Source: Bursaphelenchus xylophilus
Taxonomy: Eukaryota > Nematoda > Chromadorea > Rhabditida > Aphelenchoididae
Assembly: GCA_904066235.2 (NCBI GenBank)
Contig: CAJFCV020000004.1
Coordinates: 5,828,001-5,892,000, forward strand
Reading direction: 5' to 3'
DNA length: 64,000 bases
Shown: one piece after another, positions 1 to 10,673 of the stretch
Layout: each line of letters begins with the position of its first letter
Position numbering within the stretch: position 1 is the stretch's first letter
Translations under genes and position numbers: made by a program
Notes under the pieces: generated by a model
Told to the model about the DNA's origin: nothing
What the model saw: the letters and a program-made list of their open reading frames with translations, nothing else
Databases searched by the model: none

Positions 1-1602
1 CATTATGGATACCGTATCATTGGAACTACAGTGTACAGACATCGCTGAGAAGAAGGGCATGTCGGAACAAAGGCAAGAAACGTCCATAAACTCCTCTAAA
101 GAGCAGATTAAGCGAAACATTACACTAGCAGACCTGCTTGCACTTTCTCCGAATTCCTCAACGAATTAGCTACAGATGTGGGGATGCATTCGTATAACAA
201 TGTGTCGATCTGCTTCTTCTTACTGTCCAATTCTTCATGCAATCTTCGCAGTCTTTTTGCACTCTCTTCCAGTTTCTTGCTAAAATGAAATGTTTTTGTT
301 TCAACTTATGTAATACTTTATTTCTTGTTGAGATATCCTGGTTTGGTTGAGCATGATCAAATCTCTCGTCGCATCATGCCTTTGCATATCATTGAGATAT
401 AGATTCGAGTCCAACAAAGCCTTTGGATTGATGATATGAGGGGAGTTGATGTAAAGAAGACTGTTCCCATTGTTCACCAGAATCATTTGCCCTAGAGATC
501 TTTTCATGTCATCAATAATATCCTACCTTTTAAAGAGAAGAAAGTCTTCTTTCCTGTCTTACTGTACTCATTTCTGGCCATACTTTCTTTGAATTGGAAA
601 ATAAAAAGAGAATTGAGATACGTCAAGATGGCCTTGAAAGTCATCGGAATGTCATCAGGTTGGATTAAAGTAAGGAGATCGGTAATCTTGGTCATTCTTC
701 TCTTCGCTACTGAGAACTCTTTAAGAATAAAGTCTCCGCAATGCTCTATAATCAAAGCCTTGTTAAAGCAGATATGAGTGGGAAATATCCGACAGAAACA
801 GGCGACACTCATCGAGAGTTGTCTCGGGATTGAATCCTTGGACATCAGAGTGTTACGGTAAGAGTTCGGCTTGGCCAAAGGCATTCCATCATCAGCCGAC
901 TCCAAGGTGAAGATGACATGCTCAGTGAGGACATCGTTCCGTCGTTCCTGAGATCTCTCCGAGACCACGATCGTAATCTCGATCCCGAATAGAGTCCTAG
1001 CAGCTTGTTTAACCATTCCCTTGGCCAAGGGGAACAGGCCCTTTCGTACTGAGTAGTAATGCAGTCTGCAAGAAGAGCAGTAAATCATAAATAATAGTCC
1101 CTAATTTCATAAATACCTAAGGGACCCATCAGCTTTGGCCTCGCATTTAAAACTAGGTCCTCTCATTTCGGCCTGAAACGCGATCTGATCGATGAAGAAA
1201 TGCATCGAAGAGAGATTGTCCAGAAATTCATGGAGATCGTTGGCAATGCAGTTAAGGAACTTCTCCCATCCGTTCTCCACCACATAAATGCACATCCATA
1301 CTCCAAAGTTTTCCCAAACTTCTTCAGAACTCTGTCCCAAGACGGTTCCCAGAGCTCGAAACAATCGATAAGTCTCATTATCTGGATACACTAGCCGGGT
1401 GTCCCATTCGATCTCATCTTCGTAACCAGCTGTTCTACTGATATTACACTGATTAAAACATTTTTGTGATCAGACTTACAGTACTTGTTTGTATACATCC
1501 GGCCCGTTATATCGAATCACCATAGATTCAAGACACGCATGGAGGAATCCCAACTAAAAGAAATGATCCCAAAAATTATATTACACTTAGAGAACCTACC
1601 AT
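1..1602 (-). CDS. gcy: Soluble guanylate cyclase, 5' part (HNOB + HNOBA + start of cyclase domain)
   Basis: Atypical soluble (heme-domain) guanylate cyclase converting GTP to cGMP; nematode members mostly act in oxygen or gas sensing in neurons. Partial: the gene runs off the left edge within the catalytic domain. Start ATG at 1602-1600 is a one-codon first exon followed by a GTAGG donor; exon 2 begins LGFLHACLESMV. The HNOB heme domain continues across about 1110-1570 with the likely proximal heme histidine in NLSSMHFFI. The Y-x-S-x-R heme-propionate motif is intact as YYSVR, next exon, near 1070. The HNOBA dimerisation region (QMILVNNGNSLLYINSP, HDATRDLIML) spans about 305-510, then a coiled coil KKLEESAKRLRRLHEELDSK. 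After a probable 38-nt intron the cyclase domain opens with EEFMDVSCLCSDMPFF. It keeps the first metal-binding Asp (SD), unlike vertebrate beta-1, where this position is Gly. Which gcy-31 to gcy-37 relative it is cannot be told from this fragment. Confidence 0.9.
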
Positions 1603-1992
1603 TACTGGTGTATGCGGGTCTGTGGAATGAAATGGATATATTAAACAAACCCTCAGGGCCTAAGGAGACTGTATAAGACGTCAAAAGTTTTACGGGAATC
1701 CGTAATAACCATTTTCGCACTTAATAAACCATTCCACGCAATCACTTTGGGCGAGATTGTAAAATACACGAAGTCTAATCTTGTTTCATACATTTATTTG
1801 GAAAATATAACTATAGATATACAAAATTATTATTGCTCTCACATAGAGGCGACATTTCCATCGAACCATCTGAGACAATGGAGGTATAACCAAACATTTA
1901 ATCATCAAAAACCAACTCATATCACAAACAAAAGACCTACTGTAAATGAATAAATAGAAATATACTCGTATTCTGAATTGATATGGATTGAT
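1603..1992. other. Intergenic region between guanylate cyclase start and erp-44 stop
   Basis: About 390 bp. It must hold the 3' end of erp-44 and the promoter of the guanylate cyclase. A TTTATT (AATAAA on the minus strand) near 1794-1799 could be the erp-44 poly(A) signal, about 195 nt after its stop. No other gene or repeat seen. Confidence 0.5.
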
Positions 1993-3578
1993 TTACAACT
2001 CGGTCTTCTGGAGTATCGAATATCTCTTATCCGAAGGTTTGAGTTCCTTGAAGATGGATGGTTTCAGAGTTGTGTCCACCGGAATTTGGCCTGGGGGTCT
2101 GGGTTCTCCTTCAATTTGTTGCTGTTCTAAGGTTTTCTGAAGTTCGGCAACTCGTTGATCGAGGGTTTCGTGGAATTCTTTGTGTAATTTTCCGGTTTGT
2201 AAGTCTTGGACAAACTAAAAATAAAACGATCACTCAATGTCATCAAGAATTCGATTATAAACGGATTCCATTTTTTTAGTTTAATCCGCCCATAAAGGAC
2301 AACAAAGAGCCCTTATCGAATATCATTGCGTGCAAAGACGGTATTAGACCTACTTGTCGGAGTTTTCCTGGAAGATTGAGTTCGGACATGTTAGGGAAGA
2401 GGAACATGTGCTGGAAGGAGTCGATGGCCAAGACAGGCAGATCCTTGGCCGTCTTACCGAGATGTTTCAAAGGATGGGCAAACTTGTGCCCGTCGGCAAG
2501 AAGAGCATTGATGGCAATTCTCTGATCTGGAATCTCTCTCATAACCTGAAAAAAAACAAATGACAAATAATAATTTATAACAGAAATAAATGATTCAAAG
2601 AAATTGCACTTACAAGTTCCGTGAAGAACTTGTCATCATTTTTGTTCGCAGGATCTCTGAAGAAGATCAAGAAAGGCAATCCCTCCTCAGTGAGCTCTTC
2701 TACATTCTCAAAAGTAACCTCTCTAACCAGTGGAATGCATTTGTCTTGGATCCATTCCTTTACAAACTCAAAGTCAGCAAATTTCCCACTGAATTGGATA
2801 TCACTTTCAGTTGAGGGATCCTTGAACACCAACATATTTCCTTGCATGGCTTTAATGGCTTCATTAGTTCCAGACCAGAAAGCACAATCTTCACGGTATA
2901 AGGCAGCTGCTTTCTAAAAACGCAAGATGAAGATAAGTGATGCACTTACTTGGAAATTACGGTATTCAGGACAATCTCGGCAGTGGAAGTAACCGATTAC
3001 GTTGCGTTTACTCTTATCGAGACCGGCATTCAATTGCTCAATCGAGCCGAACTCCTGAATACTAGTTTGCAGATGTTGTTTTACAAAGGCGGTCAAAGCT
3101 TCCACCGATCTCGAACCTCTGCAATTTTGGACGCTATAGCTTGCAAACATCATTACCTATACTCTCGAAGAATCAGTTCTCCATTCACGAAAATCTTCAT
3201 TGTAGGATATTTGGTGACTGCGTACTTGTCTGCCACGTTAGCCTGAGCAACACTATCGACCAAAGCCCATACCACACTTGATTGTGGGTTATCTCGGTAC
3301 CAAGCGGCAGCAGATTCTTCGAAAATTGGTTTGAGACGTCGACTAAAGGGACACCAGTCTGCACAAAAAGCAACGAACACAACCTAAAAACCAAGAATTA
3401 GAAATTCTATGAAATATTATTTTAGGTACCTAAATTCAGATAATTTCAAATTAATTACCTGCGCAGATTTAAGAGTTGGATCCAGATTTTCCATAGTCAA
3501 CTGGGTGACCGTATTGCCATGGACATATACCAGCGGCAATGATACAGTTAATAACCACAAGAAGAGCCGATAAGACAT
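1993..3578 (-). CDS. erp-44: ERp44-type ER thioredoxin-fold chaperone
   Basis: Pleiotropic retention chaperone of the early secretory pathway (family role: thiol-dependent retrieval of Ero1 and unassembled client proteins). Exons complement(1993..2214, 2354..2545, 2614..2913, 2950..3118, 3157..3383, 3459..3578) sum to 410 codons, 409 aa, against 406 in human ERp44. The N-terminus MSYRLFLWLLTVSLPLVYV is a signal peptide. The thioredoxin a-domain follows with WCPFSRRLKPIF: a single-cysteine C-P-F-S active site where vertebrate ERp44 has CRFS. The b and b' domains match the family closely (DKSKRNVIGYF, WIQDKCIPLVREVTFEN, LPVLAIDSFQHMFLF). The protein ends SILQKTEL, a KDEL-like retrieval signal in place of RDEL. 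All exon junctions are in phase. Confidence 0.95.
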
Positions 3579-4305
3579 GATCTGAAACAAAATAAATAAT
3601 CTCGGACCAACTGCTGGCCACGTATTCCAAACAAAAAGCCACATGAAACGTAAGGGTAGAAGAATGGAATAATTTCACGAAGGCTGGACAAATAAAATAA
3701 TCCCTTCTTTCGGTCGGATTCATCGGCAGAATCCGATTCTGGAGACTTCTGAAGGAGCGGGCTTGACGTGGAAGTCTTCTCTGCTCCCCTGCCCTCTCCC
3801 CACCTACAAAAAAGACGCGCAGTTCGGTTTTCCGCTGCATTTTCTCCATTTCCGACCTCCTGACCTGCAAAATCCTTTTTCCTCGTTCTTGTTCACAAAC
3901 TTTCTGAAGGCGACAAATTAAAAAAAGTAAAAAATTTCTGCATTTCTTATAGAAATCTTGGAGAAAAAGAAATTTAGTGCATCCAAATTTTTATTTTGTT
4001 GTTTTTTCTTTCGGAAAACATTTGACTCGTTTCTGGTCTGTCTTGTTCGGGATGTTACAATTCGTCGTGCTCTGTCTCCTCTCATCTGAAATCTACCGTC
4101 TGTTTTATCTGCCTGATGCTGGCGTCTATGCGCCTCCAAGTTCTGCTGGTGTCTCCAAACCCGAATCCGTAAAGCATTAACTTTATGAAATAAATAGTTT
4201 ATTGTTCGTGTAATTATGTACAAAAAAGTAAGGTTACAATAAAATGTATATTATACATTGTGTAATATATAAAAATATGTCACTCGTATAGGAAATGATA
4301 GTTGA
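3579..4305. other. Intergenic region, erp-44 promoter and abts 3' end
   Basis: About 730 bp. Contains erp-44 upstream sequence and the 3' UTR of the anion exchanger; TTTATT near 4197-4202 (AATAAA on the minus strand) lies about 105 nt after that stop. Open stretches on both strands at 3918-4223 overlap each other and show no recognisable domain. Confidence 0.5.
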
Positions 4306-7300
4306 TTAGACCGGAATAGGAGCGTTTTCGTAGAAATCCTTGTCCATCCATTCTTCGTCCTCGTCTTCTTCTCCATCCAACTAAATTAGGATGATAACCT
4401 TCGTATTCAACTTTCACTTACCGCTTTGAGCTCCTTGTCTGAGAATATTTTCGGTAGAACTAACTCTCTTAAGGTGATGAATAACATGAGGACAAAGGGG
4501 AAAGCCAGGGCTGTCTTCTTATAATGCTTCACCATGTATACAAAGACAAGACACACGATTTGGATCCATGTAAACATATGCATCCGCCAGATCCCGACCT
4601 GCTCCGTGTATGGTGTGACTGGAAGATACTTCTCGGGGATGAAGAATAACACAACTCTCTGAATCAGTTGTACTCCACACATATTCATAACGCCGAGATA
4701 AAAGAAAACACCAAAAAGAGATGCCATTGGTAGTCTAAGGTAAGATCCAGCGAAGGCAATGGCTCCAATTAACAAGGAGACTCCGATAGTGGTCACTCTT
4801 TGTTCGATCACTCTTTCGACCTCTGAAATCTATTTAAAATTGTAAAACAACTTTACCTAATCTGGCCCCAGGTGCTTTCTTTTTGGTTACTGTAAGGGAA
4901 GAGCAATGAGCCAGGGATTGAACCGCTGCAGCACACATCCAAGGAAGGCCGAATATTGAGCACAGGAGGGCACAAACACCAATCAGAATAAGATCCCAGT
5001 TCATCCCACTTCCCTTTACACATCCCCTTTCTTTTCGAGACAAAAGTAGCCTAGGATTGTGTCAGTTTACAGTGATCCAACTTACTCCGTAATTTCTGTC
5101 TCTACAAATAAGAGAATAAATACCAGAAGAGCTGCAATCAAAGCGATAAAGATGCCATGAAAGTTTTCTTTTGTGATTTTATCCGTTATAATGAGACCGT
5201 GGCCACGACTTTGCGGATTGGTGAAATTAATGTGATCGGGCATGTCCAGCCTCTGAAATGGAAATGAAAACCTTCAAATGAGCGAAGATACCTGGAGATA
5301 AGTATCCGGAATAGAAAGTTGGACCAGAATGGCCACGATTGCGATGGAAATGAGGACTCCGAAGTCGCCAATCGCTCTGCGCAGCTGAAAGAAAGCATTG
5401 GAGATATAACTTTACTTACATGTCTCCCTAAATAAAAACTTTCTCGTAATTTCTTGAGTAAAAACGAAAGGGCGAAAGTACTGAACATTATGATGGCGGT
5501 GAGCAAAGCCGTATTAGGCTCCGCCATTGGACATGGAAAGTTGAAGACATCAGACGGGGATCTTTGAGCCATAATTTCCTTCGATTTATTCAGTTGGATG
5601 ATGGTTAAATTGCACTGGTAATGAATACTTTCGTAATAATCAAAGTTCTCGACGGGATTCTCTTTGAATGTCTAAAACAATTTTTCTAATCGTGTGGAAA
5701 ATCCTTACATGATACACAAACTCCAAGCTCTCGGCGATAAAAATGGCCGATATTAATGTGGCAAAGATGTCCTCGGTGAATCTAGTGACATAATGAAGCA
5801 GTCTGGATCCGTCTAAAGCCACAATCAGAATAGATATCACTAAAATCCACATCCCCGCATACAATCGAACGACCATAAAATCCAGGGATAAAGATTCACA
5901 GAACTAAAACACGACATTATACATCGCATTATGTGCACTTACAGTATACAAACTGGCTTCAAAGATGAGAACAGGACCAGTGGCACTCATGATAAGAAGC
6001 GGCTGGGCAGAGAAAAGACCCCAGATGATGCCACAAATGCATTGCGCGAATAAAGTCTCAATCATCCCGATCTTCTCATTGGTGTATTTACCTTATACTA
6101 TATTTGAAGATTAAAAACACTCACCTAGAAGACCTCCAAACGTAATCGCCGGTGCAAAACTGGCAAAAAACATAAAGACGACACTGGTCAGGCATTGAAA
6201 GTTGAGTGCATCCGAGAAATCCGAGCCGTACTTGGGAATTCGATTGGTCAAATCGTTGATCATTCCATTGAAGAAGCGATAACTCTTGATGGGGACGGTC
6301 TTAGTCATCCTTTTGGTCTGTTCAACAACATTTTCCTCTGAAAGAATCTTTCGTCATGAAACAAGCATTGTTTTAAACCGGACTACTAGCTGACCCTCCT
6401 TGAACGAACCTTTCTGGCGGGTCATCTCGATCTCGTGGAGGCGACGCTTCAAGGCCTTCTTGATCTCATTTCCTGACAACAAACGCTTTGAATCCACCTG
6501 AAAAGCGGCTGATCACAACTGCTTATCACTCTGATCTCCGATTCCGCCTCACGCTTACCTCGCCCGGTGGGATTACCACCGATTCGTCCAAGAAGTTATC
6601 GATAGCACGAATTAGTTGACCTCGGCAAGCCGCACTGTAGGCAAAACAGTTGAAGTCCTGGAAATTATATTTTATAAAGTAAAGAGTTATAAGTAATTCG
6701 TTACGGTAAATGGATGATAAAAACATGGAAAATCTGCGTTAGCTCTGCGAGATCTGAATGGTCACGGTCAGTGCGGGACCCGTGTTGTAAAGAATGAGCA
6801 AGAAAAACCGTATTGACCACTTGACGGACTCCTAACTCTAATTATAACAACACTCGACAAAGGGTTTGTCAGTGATGCGACCATGTTCTGCTCGAAGAAT
6901 TTCAAACAGTTCGCTATACCCAAAGTCATAATTGAGTTTCGAATGAGAATCACAAAAAAATTTAAATATTACTTAAAAAAAAGTCTTACTTTTGTGTCTT
7001 TACACTGTAAAAAGAAAAAGGACGCAAAAGAAGGTTAAAACAAGAAGTAAATGTCTGCAAAAGGAGTCCCGGAAGAAGATCCCCGATTTATTTACTTTAA
7101 GCTCGACTTTAATTGACGATATATCCCTAACCAAGATGTCGAAGCACTCACCTTATTTGCCATCAAAGTGCAGAGAGCTCTTCCTAATTCATGATATGAT
7201 AAATCGATCAATGGAGGCCCCAAAATAACAAATACGAACTTTACTGGAAGTGTGTGATCCACAATCTCTTTGATAAAAGTCGGCTTCTGAAGTCGGAGCA

Positions 7301-8661
7301 TCACACAACGGACCTTCTTCAAGTCGGGAACTGAACCAACAAACACCTAGAAGACGCAGAATTAAATATAAAATAAGGAAAAAATATAATTATACTTACC
7401 TGCGCAGATTCCGTGTTTTCTGGGAGATTTTTGAGTACAATGTCTCCTTTGAAGTTATGCAAAGGATCGTCCTTTGAATGGGAATTGCGTAATCTGAGAT
7501 CACAATAAGCATTTTACCAAATAAACTCACTCATTTAATGTCGAGCTCACAATCTGCGATATGGATCTTCTTCTCGAGTTCTGGGCCGACCATTTTCTTT
7601 TGCTAAAGGCGGATAAATTTCTGTGATTTAGGTAAAGCCAGGCATCCGATAACTTACGGTACAAGCAACGGATCTTTGCCACTACCTTCTCCGACTTTCT
7701 CTGATTCGGTGATGGAATCAAACGGAGGTTTACAAACAGAGTTACGGTAACTTTTGCTGGAATTGGGAAAGTCGGAAATCTTTGCATTCAACGGCAACGC
7801 AGAATTGCTTCGAATCGGCCTTCGAGCGGAATCAAAGAACGAACTCGCGGCGACAGAGATCTTTGACTGTCTCCGATCATAAACCCGACTAAAAACATTG
7901 TTTTTTTCAGATCAAGGCCGGCCTTACTTATGTTGTAACAGTAACATTTCTTTGATCTTCTCGGCACTCACAGGACAATGGCCTTCGGAAGTGATCGCCT
8001 TCGAAATTGCCTCACACATATGATCAAAACCATCTATATTTACATCCAGTATCAATGTTCCTGCACAAAATTTATTTAAAGTCTTACAAATTACTCACCC
8101 TTGGCAATGCATTTTCTCAACTGTAAAAGGGCATGGAATGAAAGAAAAGCCACGTGAGGTTGTCCCCATCTGTGGTCAACACCTTCAACGTCCTCTTCGT
8201 ATTTTATCCATCTTGCAGTCTCCTCCCAAACTCCATCCATCAGACAAACATCATTCAATTTTAAATCGTAAAGTTCTACCAATACCTAAAATCGCAGAGC
8301 CATCCATAAAAACATAAAAGAAACAAAATATAAGAAGAAATGGAAATAAAATAACACTTACATCTCTTTTGCAGCGATCTTTCGACGTGAGCGACCATTC
8401 TGAATTATAAGAAGGTTCAGATAAAGACGATACAGACTCGCTCCTAGAAGGTGAATTCACATAGTTCGCCGTATCAATAAAATAGCCATTCTCATGTTTT
8501 CCAGCTATGTCCGGCTCATCCAACCGATTATCAGCACTGTCAGCCCGCTCGCCGATATTAAACTTGACATGATGAGAGCCGGTCTCAACCTGAGCCACTT
8601 TCCTCGAAGGTACCCCGTCCATGAGATGGCTGGAAAGAAAGTGGGATCCTTGTTCATTCAA
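4306..8661 (-). CDS. abts: SLC4 family anion exchanger / bicarbonate transporter
   Basis: Membrane chloride/bicarbonate exchanger of the AE branch (nematode abts genes). Eighteen exons, complement(4306..4380, 4422..4822, 4857..5050, 5086..5252, 5292..5384, 5420..5671, 5709..5903, 5943..6091, 6125..6337, 6395..6497, 6559..6657, 7152..7346, 7400..7493, 7531..7620, 7658..7888, 7928..8060, 8099..8285, 8362..8661), sum to 1,057 codons (1,056 aa), all in phase. The start is fixed by an in-frame TGA directly before the ATG. The cytoplasmic domain shows the AE signatures WEETARWIKYEEDVE, KPHVA-like GQPHVAFLSFHALLQLR and NFLDESVVIPPGE. The membrane domain starts near GLLNDI-like GMINDLTNRIPKYGSDFSDA and SPAITFGGLLGE-like FAPAITFGGLLG, with repeated hydrophobic segments to KALDGEEDEDEEWMDKDF, an acidic tail like the LDADD carbonic-anhydrase-binding motif of AE1. 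Closest nematode paralogue not determined. Confidence 0.95.
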
Positions 8662-10043
8662 ATACCCTTCCCCAAGCGTCCAATCCTTTTTTTAAATTAT
8701 TTTGGAAAAGGGTTGGAATCGGGGGAGAACCGCGGGAAGAATCAGTGGAGAACGATGGGCCAAAAGAGCCGCGCAGAACACTAAAATAAATAAAATATGG
8801 TCAATTGGCTCGCATAAAGGTCGGACGGAGTAGTTATGGTTATTATGTTTGACTGTTCGCAAGAAGATTTTCAGTTTCAAAAAAATCGACAAAAACAAAA
8901 TCTGGAAGATGCATCATTGCGACGAAAAATCATCTCATAAATGTATCGAATGAAAAAAGAATGGCTTCGTGGACATTGACTTTCGTCCTGGCGGATCATT
9001 TTTTTGCACATTGGACCCCTTCGTTCCCCGCGGTTATGACAGCCAAAAAACGTTTTTTTTCGTTTTGGCTAGCCAAGTGTAGCTGTCGAAGGTGTTTCTA
9101 CCGTTACTGTTATCTGTGAAGGCATTCTCACCAAACGGAAACATTTTTGGCTGTCATGCTAACTCATTGGCCAGCTCATAAAAGTAAATGGAATACAAGT
9201 ACAGCCTTGACATTCTGACATCAGAAAAGACCCGTCGTTTCGACCTCACTCACCTTGCAATGTGTTTATTATAATTAGTGAAATTATTTTGTGCCCATTC
9301 AAGATTCGTTTTTAGACTGGCACGTGCCTTTGTGCCATATGCTCGGTTCTGTTATTGAAGTTTCAGGAAATTTTAATCTCGCAACCTTGCATTTGGGGCA
9401 GATCGGGGTACCGGGCCAATATTTATAGCCAATATTGCAAAGTTGTTTGACCAGCCAGGCAAAATTGACATGGCAGTGAGGCGTTGAAAAAGCTAGTCAA
9501 AATCAGAGATTGCCACGGCTGCGGAGCCGGCTCTTGGCTCCGGCTCTGGGCGGCTCTAGCTCCCGAGCCCAAAGTCGGAGCCAAGCTTCTCAGCGTTCAG
9601 AAAAGTAAAAGTTTCGTGATAAACCAATCGCTTGGAAAATACTGGGAAGGATGTGTTGCGTACTCCCGTTCAACCCTTCAACGATGAAATCATTAGTTAT
9701 GTTGTTGCATTTATGCAGAAATAGCACGTGCGTTGGAATAACTCTATTGTTTTTTGGTTGGATAAAGAGCCGAAATTGTGGCCGTGGCAATCTCTGGTCA
9801 AAAGGTTGATTGGTATCAAAGAGTAGGAGTGGCAGCCGAAGCCAAACTGATAGAATGCATTCACAAATAATAGTAACGGTAGAAAACACCAAAAATTTTG
9901 CAATGTTGGCTATTAAACAAATGTTAGCCCGATCGAACAAGAGACACATTTATTTTAAATGTTTACTTTTACAATTTTTAAGTACATTGAGGTACGAGGT
10001 GGTTGTTTCAGCCTCCCATCGAAGTTATTTACCACAGATGGTT
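8662..10043. other. Intergenic region upstream of abts
   Basis: About 1.4 kb holding the abts promoter. Contains the small inverted-repeat element listed separately (9036-9156). A short run of repeated GGAGCC/GGCTCC words (about 9518-9590) resembles the GC-rich ends of hAT-type elements but has no clear partner. Open stretches at 8494-8784, 9484-9687 and 9590-9949 show no family resemblance. Confidence 0.45.
9036..9156. mobile_element. Small inverted-repeat element (MITE-like)
   Basis: ATGACAGCCAAAAA at 9036 is answered by TTTTTGGCTGTCAT ending at 9156; the similarity extends inward over TTTCGTTTTGG versus TTTCCGTTTGG. About 121 bp, non-coding. No convincing target-site duplication was found, so class is uncertain. 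Confidence 0.5.
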
Positions 10044-10513
10044 CTACCCCAGCATAAGGATAGCCATGCACCAAATCTTTTGATTTCCAGAACCACAGTA
10101 ACCTTCTCCGTTACTGATAAACTGCTGGTCAATCTTGGCTTCCCTTTTGGTACATACCACCATAAACCTCGATTCGAAATGACGATATAACTCTCCTTGG
10201 ATGGCCACTTTACTCGAACTAATGTCATCTTGGAGGTTTCTGTCAATAATCTCCTTCCATTCCGTTTGTGGACACTCTGGTGACAATTCAGTTTTGACTT
10301 GTGGCTCTAAGACCTGAAGTTTTAATTATCTGCTAAATCTGTAGTCCAACTTACGGATCTCTTTTTCCTTCCGCATCCACCGACTTGAGGAGCACATCCT
10401 CCACCACAGCCTCCTCCACATCCACCACCTCCTCCTCCACCCCCACCCAGCATTCCAAAACCACAGGCATCGCACAGAAGAGTTACTGTAAGGAGAATCA
10501 GAATATGTTTCAT
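10044..10513 (-). CDS. grl: Ground-like domain secreted protein
   Basis: Nematode hedgehog-related 'ground-like' protein, likely secreted to the cuticle or apical extracellular matrix. Two exons, complement(10044..10313, 10355..10513), give 143 codons (142 aa), intron phase 0. Residues 1-18 form a signal peptide (MKHILILLTVTLLCDACG). A Gly/Cys-rich stretch (GGGGGGGGGCGGGCGGGCAP) is followed by a dibasic site GRKKRS. The C-terminal half is the ground-like domain: CPQTEWKEIIDRNLQDDI, then SSSKVAIQGEL, FMVVCTKRE and GEGYCGSGNQKIWC, keeping the family's spaced cysteines and the S-K-x-A-I-Q core. The TATA box just upstream supports the start. Exact grl number not assignable. Confidence 0.9.
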
Positions 10514-10546
10514 GGCTGGATTAAAAATCTTGGAGACGGCAAAACG

Positions 10547-10554
10547 CTTTTATA
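10547..10554 (-). promoter_or_regulatory. TATA box of the ground-like gene
   Basis: Minus-strand TATAAAAG lies 34-41 bp upstream of the ATG at 10513, leaving room for only a very short leader. Spacing fits a canonical core promoter for a highly expressed secreted protein. Confidence 0.5.
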
Positions 10555-10673
10555 GCCGCAAAACGTTCCCATTTTAGATACTTGTGCAATCGAAAAAGAA
10601 AGTTTTGAAGAAGGAAAGTGACCGACTTGACCTCAATATTGTGTAATGTTTTATTCCGCAAACATGACATAAT

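Noticed and set aside
3918..4223. Small peptide gene, either strand (e.g. MLQFVVLCLLSSEIYRLF, plus strand)
   Set aside because: A hydrophobic start and a nearby AATAAA are suggestive, but an overlapping antisense open stretch is equally long and nothing is recognisable.
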